The notes under the pieces are model-generated. The model was not told the origin of the DNA, ran no database searches, and saw nothing but the letters and a program-made list of their open reading frames with translations. From Amphichorda felina (taxonomy: Eukaryota > Ascomycota > Sordariomycetes > Hypocreales > Bionectriaceae), in contig JAEMHR010000079.1 in the NCBI GenBank assembly GCA_016490725.1, positions 44,710 through 108,709 on the forward strand: a stretch of 64,000 nt of DNA, in the 5' to 3' direction. Both the position numbers and the translations under genes were made by a program. Position 1 is the first letter of the stretch; each line of letters begins with the position of its first letter. Shown here piece after piece: positions 13,563-25,738 of this stretch.

Positions 13563-15630
13563 CTGCTGGGCGGCAAATGCCGCTGCTGGGCCTGCCTGTC
13601 CTTGACTCCCTGGTCGTGCTGCCAACTGCCAGACTGGACGGTTTAACCCCATGGGCCATGGCCCGGCCATGCATGGCTCTAGAATCTCTGTGCTGTGAAG
13701 AGCCCCTGGTTCCCCCCAGCCGGCCGTCCGTCTTCTCATGCACAAATCGCTTGAAATGGCCTGGCCTGGCTGGCGCTGCCAAGCCCCCCTGGGTTGGCAC
13801 CAGAAACCCCGGCCGCTCTACCTCCCCCCAGTCGCCTTCCCCGCGTTTTGGCTTCCTCGCCGGCCTTGGTACGTATGTACTTCGTACTGTTCGTAACGCG
13901 TCCATTCAGGTGGCAGCATTTCGGGATGGGATCATGGATGCTGACGGGGTCATGAGGAACCGCGAGGCGTCCAGGGTCCAGCATTGCGCCAAATGCGCTT
14001 CGACTCGAGCTGTTGCATCTCTGGGGAAGCCTGCTGCTGGGCGCCCAGTCAAGGGGAGAGAGTAGTAGTTGCGCCTCTCCTTTTTTTCTCTCGTTTCCTT
14101 GGTTCAAGGGTTCGTGCAAAGCATCAGTGGCGGCTCCCGCTGATCGCCGGGCTGGTTGCCGAAAACATCGGCGAGAGGGTGGGTTTTGCAACCCGCTGGA
14201 CGGATTGTCATGCTGGGGGTCCCTCTCCTGTCATGAAGGGGGAGGGGGGGGGGGCAGACGACACCCCGCTGGCGGCATCTGCCGTTCGAGATTGGTACTG
14301 TTCAATCTGTGAATTCGGGCTACCCTAAAGGGGGCGATGCCCATGATGGAGTGTTTGGTCTGTTAGAAGTTGTGCTATGTACGAAGTGAGCGATACATAG
14401 TAGTAGCAAAGACGGGGCTATTCGTAGCTAGATACTAGTTACAGAGTACTCGTACGTAGTACTCTGTTCATGTAATACCTAGATTGCATTGTGGAATCCA
14501 AGCTTCCAAATTGTGGGTAATCAAGGACTGCGACTTGCCACCATCCAGGAAGCGTATTCACTCCAGGTGACAAGCACGTCCTCGGTCAAACAACTTTCAG
14601 GGTGTACTCGTAGATCATCAACACCCGCCCGTTCACGTCGGCAGTCCTAGTATTGCTCGTACGAGCCGGTCACCGGCAATGAGTCCTCCAGAGACGCCCC
14701 CCCTGAGCTCCGAGGCCAGAACTTCCTTTTCCGCACCGCCTTTTCCACGCGTCCTGGAGAGCCCCGAAGCCTTGGTAAGACGTCTCATCGGAATGCGAAG
14801 AACTACGAGTACTCGTACGAGCGCACAGTAGCACCGCTAGCGCTAGCATCACTGCTAGGCTCGCAGCGCTGTCCTTAAAAGTACAAGGCACTTGGAAGTT
14901 GGGAGTGGTTCAGTCAGATGTCTGATATTCGGGGTTCATCGCCGTCAAAAGTGGTTCTTCAACGTCCCGTTCCCATTCAGGGGGGAAGCAATGAGACGTC
15001 GAGTGTCTGTGTGCACGCCATCCCATATGGTTGATGGCGGGACGGCAGAGCTGGCGTTGCGCGTCTAAGGTGAAGACCCCCCTAAGCGAGATGGGCCAAG
15101 GAACGGACTGGTTGAATTTTTTTTCTTCTCCTTGCCTCTTCAAGGACCCAAACAACGTGGTCTCTGTCCCGTCCTGGCCCGTGCCGTGGTGTCTTGGAAG
15201 GGTTTTTGCAAGTTGCAAGTTGGTGTGTCTCAATTCTATCAGACCTGTAGACCTAGACCTTGGTCTACTATATCAGGTACGTACTCGTAACTGCTAGTAC
15301 CATTTGGGAGTTGTATCAAATTTGACACGGCGGCAAATGGACCTCCTCCAGCGGCTGGGCGGGAGGCGTTCAAACGACCAAACGGCCACGTGAAAGGGCT
15401 GCCATGCTCGAGGCCTCGCGGTGGCTTGCGTTGGATTGTCGCTGGCCGCAGCTGGCCGCGCCCCCTTGGCTCAGCGCCACCAAAAACGCCATCCGAGCAG
15501 GGCTGCCCCCAAAAGGCTTCCAGACACTAATAGTAGGTAATATTGATACGCGTCCCGATGAATTGGGAAGAGGGGCGGCTTGCGTCGTTGGCGTCGACTC
15601 CGGTGCTGAGGTCCCGGATGGGGCACGACG

Positions 15631-15652
15631 CAAGCAAGCAAGCAAGCAAGGG
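15631..15652. repeat. (AAGC)n microsatellite
   Basis: About five tandem AAGC units in gene-less DNA. Confidence 0.75.
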
Positions 15653-17903
15653 GAGAAACGACTTGAACCGAAACCCGCCCCCCCCTCCCTCTTCTTTGGG
15701 GGCCAGCTGACAATCAAGACCCCAATTGAACGGGCTAGCGCTTATACTGCGAAGTGCGAGACTGCGAGGGCCAACTCGAGATGGAGGTGGTGTGCGTGTG
15801 TGCGCTGCCCAGGTTCTTGGTGACCGGCGCCATCTGACGCGCGAGGAGGATTGTCGTTGGGGGCGTAAGGGCCAGCTGGGTCTTGCGCCCCCGTCGGGTT
15901 CGACTGCTGGCTCGACCATTTCCTGTCACGGACTGATTTTTCTCTGGCGAGTTGCGAGGTGGTTCCCAAGGAGCGAGCTAGTAATTTTTTTTTTGTCTTG
16001 TGTCACGCGAGACAGGCCCCTTTGGGATTGTGCATGCTAGGGCTTCAGCCTCATGTTGCTGGCGAAGGGGCGGGGAGGGGCGAGGTTGCTCAGGTGATGG
16101 ATAAGGGTTTGATGGTGTTGCGTTCGCGGCGGACAGAGGGAGGGGGGTGTAGAGGGCGCGAGAGGGAGAGAGTCCAGGACTCCAGAGGACTGGAACCATG
16201 CGACGGACCAATGTGACGGGAATCATCACGACGGCACGGACTGCAGAGGACTCAGTGCTTGCTGTAGACAGACGGACGGATCAGCAACAAAAAAAAAAGC
16301 GCTTTGAGGGACGTGACGCTCTGGTGAGACCAAACTGTCGGGCCCGCCTTTGTTGGTTGATGAGAGAGAGGCTCTGGCCATGGAGGTCGGCGACCGGAGC
16401 ATGTCTCACAGACTCGGTACCAATTGGGCGGTCGCAGATTTCCGGTTGTTGGGCCTGAGCTTGGATCTGTCTCTCATGTGGGTGATGGTGATGTTACCGC
16501 TGGCAAGGATAGCCGTGCTCAAAGGTGTTGCGGTCGACTGGCGTGCCTAGGGCAGGCTGGCTGGCGAGGGCGACATCAGCGGCTCAGGATGGGCGTGCCA
16601 ATAGTATCGTACTATGACCGTGTTTCTGTTGGTATTATGATGATCTTGGTATTTGTATTCTGGCGATATTGCTGCTGTACTATGCTGGTATTGCTTTGGC
16701 GTGAAAAGAACAGAAGAGGAGGGCAGACAGTATAGCCTGTAGAGATTTGTCACAGCCTTGCGGATAGTCACCTCCCTGGTCTGCCCCCAATGAAGTAATT
16801 GTATGCAGGTTATCCATCTTCTTGTTATACTCGTGTGTTCATGCTTCGTACATGCCTCTTAATCGGGCCTCTTCTCATCAGCTCTCCTCTGAAGAACCAT
16901 CCTAACTGCCTTTGTAAAGTCTCGGTGAGCGGCTTCTAAATTCAAGTACTACATAGGTATAAATGTCGGATGATAAATTGCTGAGTGAGTGAAAACTTGG
17001 TTCAAACTTCCGTGCCTATGTATAAAAATATGGAAAAAGTCTGTGGACTTGTCTTTCACCTAACACGGAGTCTGAGACTGGCGTCAAAACGTCCAACGTC
17101 GCAGGGAACCATGGGGGATGAAGCTGAGAGCCAAACAAGCCCATGCCAGTCATGGTGGTTGAGCGGCGGCGGATGGATGTAATGCTTGTAGCAAACCGTG
17201 CGGCTGCTTCGTTAGCTGGTGTTCTTTTCCTCGAGGAGATTCACCGGGCATCTTGAGGTTGAACCCATACTCATGGTGATTTCCCGACGTTGTTGCCGCT
17301 TCCAAGAAGAGGCGCCTGATTGCCAATGTGCTTTTTTAGGGACTTGTTGTTGTTACACGACGCTGGTGATGTACGAATATTCATAGTAGATAGACCTGCT
17401 CGTCATATTTTAGCATACTAGGCGGCCCTTGCTCTTAAAGTTTCCTCGACCGGCTATTCCGATATTTGGAGTTTTTGGAAGCAGTATGTTCCTAAAGAGC
17501 AGCTTGCCTGCGCTCCCGTGAGAATTAGGAGTTAATATTGTTGTATGGAGTCTCGTAATTTGACTTATTATGTGTACAGTTTGAATAGAGATTGATCACA
17601 GCTTTATTCATAGGGGGTATGGAATTTGTGGGTGTTTGGAGCTTGGATATGGATTTATTCTGGGTTGAGCAGCTTCATTTCTGATGATATCTCTCTCCCT
17701 CATTCCTTTCAGTAGCCCATCTTTAGCCAGTGATTCGCGGCGGCTGTGCGTAGAGAATCGACGTGAGTTGTTTAGAGCGAACCTGGTTGTTGTATAAAAA
17801 GGGGTTATAGGTCAAGGGCACATACGTCCCGTCACTTATGGCTGAGGGCAAAATCCACATATACAGAATCATTTCTATTTTCACAACGCTTCACAGCAGT
17901 ATT

Positions 17904-19499
17904 CTATTTCAAGGTAACCAGCTCTTCCGCCGAGGTGGGGTGTATGGCGATACACGAATCAAAGTCGGCCTTTGTGGCGCCCATCTTAATGGCGACGCCA
18001 AAGCCCTGGAGCATCTCGCCGCTGCCCAGGCCCATGATGTGCAGGCCGACGACCTTCTCATCGGGCCCCGCGCAGACGAGCTTGTAGTTTGTGGGGCCCT
18101 TGTTCTCGGGCTCCATCATGGCGTAGTACATGGCCGTGAAGCTCGTCTTGTACACCTTGATGTTGTCCTTGCCGTACTTCTCGATGGCCTGGGGCTCCGT
18201 CAGGCCGATGCTGCCCACCTCCGGGTGGGAGAAGACGACCGAGGGCACGTTGTCGTAGCTGATCTTGGTGGCGGCGAACTTGGGCGGGCCGAACAGGCGC
18301 TCCGACAGGCGGCGGCCGGCGGCAATGGCGACGGGGGTGAGCTCGATCTGGCCGGTGACGTCGCCGAGGGCGTAGATGTTGTCGACACTGCTATTCTGGT
18401 ACTCGTCGACGACAACGAAGCCATTGTCGTTGATCTTGACACCGGCCTCCTCCAGGCCGATGCCCTTGGTCTCGGGGGTGCGGCCAATGGCCCAGATCAG
18501 GTGGTCCACGTCGGACACGACCGACTCGCTGCCGTCCTCGCTCTTGTAGGTGACGGTGAGCTTGCCGCCGGCGTCCTTCTCAACCTTGGTCGTGTGGCTC
18601 CTCTTGTGCAGCTTCACGCCCAGCCTCTCATACTCCTTGGTGACGGTCTCCTGGATCATGGGGTCGAAGTGGCGTAGGAAGTGGTCGTGGCGGATGAACA
18701 TGTGCGTCTCTGTGCCGAGGGCGTTGAACATGCCGGCAAACTCGACGGCGATGTACCCGGCGCCCACAATGGCCACCTTCTTGGGCTGCTTGTCAATATC
18801 GAAGAAGCCGTCGCTGTTGATGCCGAACTCGGCGCCGGGGATGGCGGGGGGCGGGGTGGGCTTGCCGCCGACGGCGACGAGGATCTTCTTGGCGTTGACG
18901 AGGACCTTGGAGCCGTCGTCCTGGGTCACCTCGACCTGGTTCTTGGACAGCAGGCGGCCGTGGCCGTGGACGTACTGGACCTTGTCGTTGCCGAGGTTGC
19001 GCTCGTAGATGCCATTGAGGCGCTTGACGTACGCGTCGCGCTTGTTCTTGAAGGTGGTCCAGTCGAAGGGGGCGGTCTCCTGGACGGAGAAGCCGTAGGC
19101 CTTGGCGTCGTGGATGGCCTCGGCGAGGGCGGCGGCGTTGTAAGTGACCTTCTTGGGGACGCAGCTGGACCCGTGTCAGCAGGGTTACAGGACAGGACGG
19201 GACACCAGAACGGAGGGGGGGGGGACTGGGGAGACGCACCCGACGTTCACGCAGGTTCCTCCGAGGCGCTTGTTCTCGACAATGAGGGCCTTTGCGCCAA
19301 ACTTGCTGCTGGCCATGCGGGCCGAGGCCAGGCCGCCGCTGCCGGCGCCGAGGACGACGTAATCGGCCTCGTGGGTGATGGGGGCCATGGTGGGCGGGGT
19401 GGTGGACAGGTGACGGGACAGCGAGGCTATTCGCAGCGGGGCAGCAGCTCTGGCGGGAAGCGAGGAGGCGGCGTGCGGGAGGCGGGCGAAGAAATTCAT
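17904..19499 (-). CDS. GLR1: glutathione reductase, mitochondrial/cytosolic
   Basis: Two exons (19499-19240 and 19164-17904) joined across a 75-bp GT-AG intron give 506 residues. The flavoenzyme reduces glutathione disulfide with NADPH. Visible features are the FAD-binding GAGSGG at 51-56, the redox-active disulfide C83-x4-C88 (CVNVGC, with the intron splitting the Gly codon), a second GAGYIAVEFAG NADPH-domain motif, the GDVTG FAD motif, and the C-terminal catalytic HPTSAEE with His near 495. Residues 1-37 are rich in Arg, Ala and Ser with no acidic residues, as in a mitochondrial leader. A second in-frame ATG at 19388 (MAPITHEADYV) begins just before the catalytic fold, so one gene could supply both compartments, as known for yeast Glr1. 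The frame stays open upstream to 19868, but without a better start. Confidence 0.95.
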
Positions 19500-20637
19500 G
19501 GGAGAAGCTCTCTCAGGCCGTGGAGGGGGGGCAGGCGCATCAAGTACGTCACAACCTGCGACCGACGAGGGGGAGCGAGCGGCGGGGGCGCAATAGGAAA
19601 ATATAGCAGGGAGACTAGACTGCAGGCTAAGGATTGTTAAAAACCTAATTGGGCGTATGTAAGGCAGTGGAATCAACGAGAGGAAGAAATTTGTAAGCAG
19701 AGGCGCAGATGGTGCTGGAGGCCGAATCTGGAGGTGGATGTCAAATCCGTCGGCTGCCGGCGCCGCCAGCCCTCCTAGGTAGGACCCTGAGGAAGGTTTG
19801 CCGAAGCCGATTAGGTGATCCACCACGGTTTTAGCATCACCATCGATGCCTGACGCCTGAGGCAGCATTTGGAATCAACTGCTTGATTCCAAACTGTTCT
19901 GGAGTTTGGAAACACTGTACATCTTCGACTTCAATCGGCAGCCATCACGCCATGAGAGACGGTCCAGATGCCATAGCGGCCAGGCCTTTGGGGGCGTGTT
20001 GCACATGACGACTACTCGTATTCCTCGAGTGCTGCGGCCGCCGCCACTGCCATGTCTTCAACTTCTCATCCTCTCAATGCCCGTCTTGGATACCTGCATT
20101 TGCGTCCGGTCACCAGCTATGTGAGACGATTCGACCTGATCAATGCTCCAAGACACCAGGCGGGATGGATGGATAGACAGCTGCAGCTATCCCCATGAGG
20201 CCGGCCCATGTGCAGCTTGCAGCACGTGCTATTACTACTCGTACAGTATTACCACAAATAGAGACACACAGTAAGCAGAGGATTCGCACCGTAGGCACCC
20301 GCTACTCGTAGTAAGGTAACGGTCAATACTTTACGACTTTGGGCGAATAGCCACCATCTGATTGGTTCAAGGTATATATGCTCCTTGATAGTATTCCCGT
20401 TGTTGAACCAGGACGATGTAGCCAACGATCTTGACGATGACGCTGGCAAATACGCGTCAGGCCGTTTCAGTGCGGATTGTCCCAAGAACAATCTCGCTCT
20501 GTTACTTATGGGCGTGATTTTGTCAATTGCACGTGGCTACCTAACACCTGATTGATGCAACGACCATCGAAGCAGGCAGGCACCACCAAGGACGCCTCAC
20601 ACTAGCATACCTACTCCCGTCACCGAGCTCACCTCTC
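19500..20637. other. intergenic region upstream of GLR1
   Basis: This holds the glutathione reductase promoter and leader (minus strand) and the 3' flank of the next minus-strand gene. No further gene is seen. Copies of TACTCGTA lie at 20013, 20236 and 20303. I did not find a canonical Yap1 site (TTASTAA) close to the start codon. Confidence 0.5.
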
Positions 20638-22141
20638 TTACCACCTGTCATCGTTGATTTCATACACGCAGCGCCCGCAATATCCGCAGTCCTTGTCGCA
20701 AGCTGTCATGTCTTGTTCGTCGTCATCGAGCCAGTCATGATCCCCATAGCTAGCATCGTCGTCCTCGAGCTCACCCTCATCGGAATCGACATCCTCTTCA
20801 CCCCCACCAAGCCACCTCTCCCATCTCTTCAGTGTCCCCAGGGAGAAGGCAGCCGGTACATCAGGCCTCTGTTTCCTGACCTGGAGCAGCTCTTCCCCAG
20901 CCGCGTGGACAATCTCCAGTTTTCCGTCGTCCCTGCCCCTGGAAAGGTACACGATCCGCCTCAGCAGCGCGGCAAACCGTCGAAGCTCAGTCTCCTTGTC
21001 GGATTCCCACTTGGCCATAGCGGGACGGACGTCCTGGACCTGAATGTCGGTGAATTTCCCCGACCAGTGGTACGCAAGGACGAAGTTGGGGATCTGAGCC
21101 AGCCAGAGACGGGGCATCTCATCCTCGAGAATGGCATCTTGTTCTGGCTTCCGCCGGATGCTGCGGGTCTTGAGGTCAAACACGGCTTGCTGGGGAATGG
21201 AGTTCCCGGCTGTTGAGATCTGAAGAGGGCCTTCATTTGCTGACGACATTTCTGAGGAGACGCCATGCTCAGCAAGGGACGACGTGAGCTTCTCGACAGA
21301 GCTTATCTCGGCTTCATCCCCTGCTGCACTTCTAGCCTTGCTTTTGGAACCCTTCGCCTGGAGACTGTCTGCCTTGATCTTTTCTGGAAGGTATCCATCT
21401 CCTTCAAACCTCACGAGGCAGTCTAGACCCCCTAGCTGATAGCGCAAGATGCGCTGGTGAGACGATGAGCCACGAACAGACGGGTCCCAATGGGTATAAG
21501 CCTCCGGGAAAGTATGTCCATATCCCCGAATGCCGGGAATAGTTTCCTTTGGCGAGTTCTCGCGTCGGATAAGGTGGACTGTTCGCCCGACAACCTGTAC
21601 AAGCATACGGAACGGTTTATCATCGCCGCGCGCGAAGCGAAGGAGGTTGCCAAGCGTACTGCCACAGGCCACAACATCGATGTCCAAGGCCCCGCCAGAG
21701 CTGGCCCTCATGATAGCCTCAGCAGCGGGCTCCATAGGGTGCTCAGGATACCGCGACGCGTTCCGGTCGCGATAATAAACGCCAGAATCTTCTCTGAGCT
21801 TTTGCGGCACGGCAGGAGGTGCCCATTTTGGCGGCATGCCTAGTTTCTTAATTAGGTTGCTTATACTGATTGAAGGGAATCTTGGCTCGCCTACCGGGAA
21901 CGATAATGGATGGGCCGGGCTTGTCCACCCAGTTGTACGACGCCATAAGCTCGCAGCCTGTGATGCGAGTCGGCGCGGTCTTTTCATCGGAGCTCTCAAT
22001 TATTTTAGTAATCGAGATGCTTTCTAGCAATGCCCCAAACGGCGGGGCCGGCGAGGGCTGGACTGGGCCGACTGATCGCGACATCGAGTTGTGCGTCCGC
22101 CGTGGTCCTCTATACGTTCCTGGAGATTTCGAATATGACAT
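20638..22141 (-). CDS. conserved fungal protein of unknown function
   Basis: Two exons (22141-21895 and 21839-20638) with a 55-bp intron give 482 residues. The junction restores the run SIIVPG|MPPKW. The centre contains VACGSTLGNLLRF and VQVVGRTVHLIRREN. From memory, relatives in other ascomycetes are often labelled geranylgeranyl pyrophosphate synthetase, but I see no prenyltransferase DDxxD pair, so that label looks unsafe. The C-terminus is strongly acidic and ends in a cysteine cluster (CDKDCGYCGRC) that could bind zinc. The N-terminal 40 residues are basic and Ser/Pro-rich. I would treat it as a protein of unknown function. Coding potential and the splice structure are clear. Confidence 0.75.
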
Positions 22142-22495
22142 TGCTGATGGAATTTTGTGATGGAAGTACAGGGTTATAGGTGCACAGATTGTGGAATCGT
22201 CTTGGGATGAGTCTCGAGATTGGGGGAAAAACAACGGACGGATCGAGGGGAGTATTAATACCCCGACTTTTCGTTCTCGCAAGGCACCTGCATGGAAGCA
22301 GCAAGGCTTTCCATTTCCGCAAAGTGGAAATTGATAAAGTGTGTTGGTTGCCTGCATTATTCCGCCTCACCTGATGAGTTGTTGCCACTCAAGCGGCCTT
22401 CTCATGCGCTCTCATGTGGGAGGCCGGACGGGCGGTTGATCGCCCCCCAATCCCACACGTCAATACTACTAACTGACTACACTAGTTACTACAAA
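22142..22495. promoter_or_regulatory. intergenic promoter region
   Basis: A 354-bp spacer between the 3' end of the P450 gene and the start of the unknown-function gene, both on the minus strand. It must carry the promoter of the latter and the terminator of the former. No specific element stands out. Confidence 0.4.
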
Positions 22496-24323
22496 TCAAG
22501 CCCGCTTCGTAATTCTCGCCTCTAGGCCTTCCTGCCTTGGGAACCAGCTGTTGATGACAGTCCACTCCTTGTCGGTGGCCAGCTCAATGTCGTACAGCGT
22601 GAGGAGGGTGACAAGGACCTTGTACGTCTGGAACAACCCCATATTCCTGCCGATACAAATGCGACTTCCCGCGCCAAAGGACAAGTCTGACTTGTTCATT
22701 CTGGTAAGGCGGGACTGGAAGCTCTCCTCGGACTCGCCCGCCTGCTCGTCGCGGAGCCAGCGCTCAGGCCGGAAGTCGTCAGCGTCCTCCCCAAAGACGG
22801 ACTTGTTGCGGTTGGTGACGTAGGGGTTCATCCCGATGATGTTGCCGGGGGGGATGTAGTCGCCGTTGGGCAGGGTGTGGCCTCCGGCAGGGACGTATCG
22901 CTCCAGGGTCATGGACACGCCGGGGAGCATGCGCAGCGCCTCGCGGACTACGGCGTCGAGGTAGGGGAGGGCGCGCGCCTCCTTGTAGGAGGGGGGAGTC
23001 CTGCCTCGGAAGTCTGCTGCGCGGATCTCCTCGGTCAGCTTGGCCCAGACGGGTGGGTTGCGCAGGGAGAAGTAGATGGCGCTGCGGATGGTGATGGCAG
23101 TGGTGTCGGCGCCGGCAATCATGTTGACCATGAGCCATGAGATGATCTGGGCATCGTCGACGAAGTCGGGATCGGCCTTCTTAGCCTCGATGAACTTGTC
23201 CAGGTAGTCGGGGGTGTTTGGGTCATGGGTGTCCTTGTCCTTGCCCTGATAACGGTCGATCAGGTGCTGGATGGAGATGCCCGTGATGGTGTTGAACCCA
23301 GGCGGCCCCATTCGATAGTAGCGATTCTTGTCAAAGACGTGGTCGAGGAAGGGCATGGTGCCGACGACGCAGAAATAGTCCATGGCCTTGTCGGCATTTG
23401 ACAGAGTGCCATCGAAGTCATATCCCTTGTCCAGGTAGCCGATGGGCTCGGAGAAGGTGGTTGCTCCGACGACATCCCAGGTATCTGCAAGTACATGAGT
23501 ATTAGTATTCGTCTCTGGGGCATGGAGTACAAGAGGCGGAGGGGGCTCACAGAACAGGATCCATTGGCCCAGATCAAAGACCTTTCCCTTCTCCGAGGGC
23601 TTGGCAGCGAATCTGTTATCCAGCTGATTGCAGAGGTTGGCGATGACCTTATCCATGTGCGGCTCCAACAACGTGGTACCAGCGGGGGAATAGTGCTTGG
23701 CGATGGGCTTGCGCTCCTTGGCATGCCTGACAGGGTCGGTCTGGCTGAAGAGGTTCAGGACGATCTGTCCGTTGACGAGGGCGCTGCTTCCATGGTAGAA
23801 TTCAGTCTGGTGGTCTCTGTTTAGCAGTGGTCTTGAAGGCATTTTGGGGGGAGTTTGGGGAGACGGACCTTGACCCAGTCTCCCTTGATGCTGAACATGG
23901 TCTGGATCATCTCGGGGATATCAACGTCGATGATGCTTGGCGAGATGCGCACAATGGGGCCATGCTTCTTGTGGAGGCGCTCCAGCTCGAGCTGGGATTT
24001 GCCCGTCCAGGCATGGTAGAGATACCATAGCCTCGTCCATCCTGGAGTCGGAGGAATCAGCCTTCAAGAGTCGATCAATCATGGACACGAGCCTTGGTGA
24101 GGGCCGGGCTAGGAGAGGAGAGAAGACGAGAAGAGAGAAGAGAGAAGAGGGACAGGGCTCGTGGGGGCTTCTTACGTGCAAAAAAAGGACCGGGATACTT
24201 TCTCAAGGGCGAGGAGAAGTGCTGGATGAGGGACCAGAGGCAGTAGGCGCCGAATGGAATCACGAGGAACACAGTGATGGGCGAGGAGCCGGCCAGGGCA
24301 CTTGTCAGAGGCAGATGGGCCAT
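22496..24323 (-). CDS. cytochrome P450 monooxygenase
   Basis: Four exons (24323-24176, 24041-23869, 23806-23551, 23484-22496) give 521 residues, the usual length for a fungal microsomal P450. The N-terminus has a hydrophobic membrane anchor (about residues 14-34) followed by the proline hinge KYPGPF. The I-helix reads AGADTT, the K-helix ExxR is EALR, and the haem loop FGAGSRICIGRN places the thiolate ligand near Cys469. Overall it resembles the pisatin demethylase/benzoate 4-hydroxylase-like group, but the substrate cannot be read from the sequence. Intron 2 has a weak donor (GTCCGT), and intron 3 is 66 bp and stop-free, so intron retention would keep the frame. There is no biosynthetic cluster next to it; the neighbours are unrelated. 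Confidence 0.92.
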
Positions 24324-24649
24324 TATTGCAGCGTATCAGGTAATAATACCAGCACTTCTGCTAACGAGGAACAGGACGGACGGCGGGACGGAGGGGAAAA
24401 AAGAAGCAATGAATGGGGAGCTGCAGTTGGCTGTAATTCTCCCCGTCTTGCGGAGGAGTTGCAGCAGCAGATTCATGCGTCGTCCCCTTGTACCTATATG
24501 TACAAGGACAGCCGGCAGGGAGGGTGTTGGAGACCAGGAGGAGGGATCATCCCACGCACGTGTACTCCGTTCGCGGGTTCCATTCTACTGCGGACTAATT
24601 AGGATTACTGTGGCATAGGCGACTTGACATGTCACCCACGGGGCCATAT

Positions 24650-24701
24650 GCGAGTTGGCTGGAGTTGGCTGGAGCTGGCTGGAGCTGGCTGGAGCTGGGC
24701 A
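24650..24701. repeat. GAGYTGGCTG tandem repeat
   Basis: Five nearly perfect tandem copies of a 10-bp unit (gagttggctg/gagctggctg) lie about 330 bp upstream of the P450 start codon. No function is evident. Confidence 0.8.
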
Positions 24702-25738
24702 ACCCTCAGGAGTCAGGATCCGACGAGTGGGCAGTCACACGGGCGGCGGCGGAGGAGGCCAGAGGGCCTCCGGGGGGTTGTTGGCTGCTCGCACCATCCA
24801 CCAGCAGCTGGGAGGTTTGGAACGGTTGGACGGATGGAACAGGTGGGAAGAAGTTGGTGTTGAGCAGCTTGAGTCGAGTTGAGCGGGAACTGGGCAGTTG
24901 AGCCCCCGTGTGGGACTGTGGAGGGGCGTGGCGTGCATGAGGACCCCTGCAGGCTGGACATGGCTTGGTTCTTTTGGGGATAGTGATGGGATGGGATCCC
25001 TAGGATATGACTGCACATACGTATAGTAACTAGTACCTACGGACTACGGATACGGATACCTGCTTCTGCTGTCGACTGTGGCTGGCTACCCGTTGAAGGT
25101 GTGATTGTGAAACGCGAAAAAAAGATTCTTCATTCTCCCCCACGCTGCGCCCACCGCTGGAGTCCCCTTCTTTTTTTTTGCTGCCCACGTCTACGCTGAT
25201 TCCAGAGTAGAGGTATGCATAGCACGTGCATGTAGGAGGCATCACTCGTCCTACTTATGATGTAAGTAGTCCCAGGAGTCGGGATCCCGGGGATGCGATG
25301 CAGCCCATCCTCTGTACTACCGGTACTGCTGTACCTCCTACCTTACTTACTGCTCATGTACAATGTATGTCGGTGGATTGACTTCCGATCACTACGACAC
25401 GAGGTAGGTAGCATCACAGTACTATTGTGATTATAGAAAACGGGATCACCTCCTCTGCCAATATGAGTATTATTTGACCTCTCAGTTTGACAGGTGGGCC
25501 GGTATTTGTGACGCCCACGACTGCGCCAATATATCACTATGAGATGAGTTGCATGGCGGTGTGCTATAGTATCAGCTTGCGCAATTCCAACTCCCGGTGG
25601 GCATAGACTCATCATAGTATGCATCATGTATGGGACTGTGATCCGTGTGACGGTAGTGGCTTTCGGCATTGTACTTTTGATAAAAAGCTTCTGGTCCACC
25701 TGGGCTCCAATGACGGCTCACCAGCATCCCTGGACGTC

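Larger units (their letters stand above)
4014..17903. other. 13.9-kb gene desert
   Basis: No gene can be supported. The many open frames lack recognisable domains, consistent splice structure or sustained codon bias, and most overlap a competing frame on the other strand. I saw no telomere repeat, rRNA, tRNA or transposase. The region holds several simple repeats and at least 13 copies of the 8-mer TACTCGTA/TACGAGTA, for example at 9811, 10086, 10754, 12556, 12886, 13199, 13391, 14447, 14605, 14804, 14810 and 15282. A lncRNA or a strongly decayed element cannot be excluded from sequence alone. Confidence 0.55.

Noticed and set aside
1..17903. CRISPR, prophage or bacterial insertion sequences
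   Set aside because: The genome is eukaryotic; no direct-repeat/spacer array, transposase or terminal inverted repeats were seen.
17838..18677. 279-codon plus-strand open frame across glutathione reductase
   Set aside because: It is the antisense of a clear GLR1 exon and owes its openness to GC-rich codon bias. It has no motifs.
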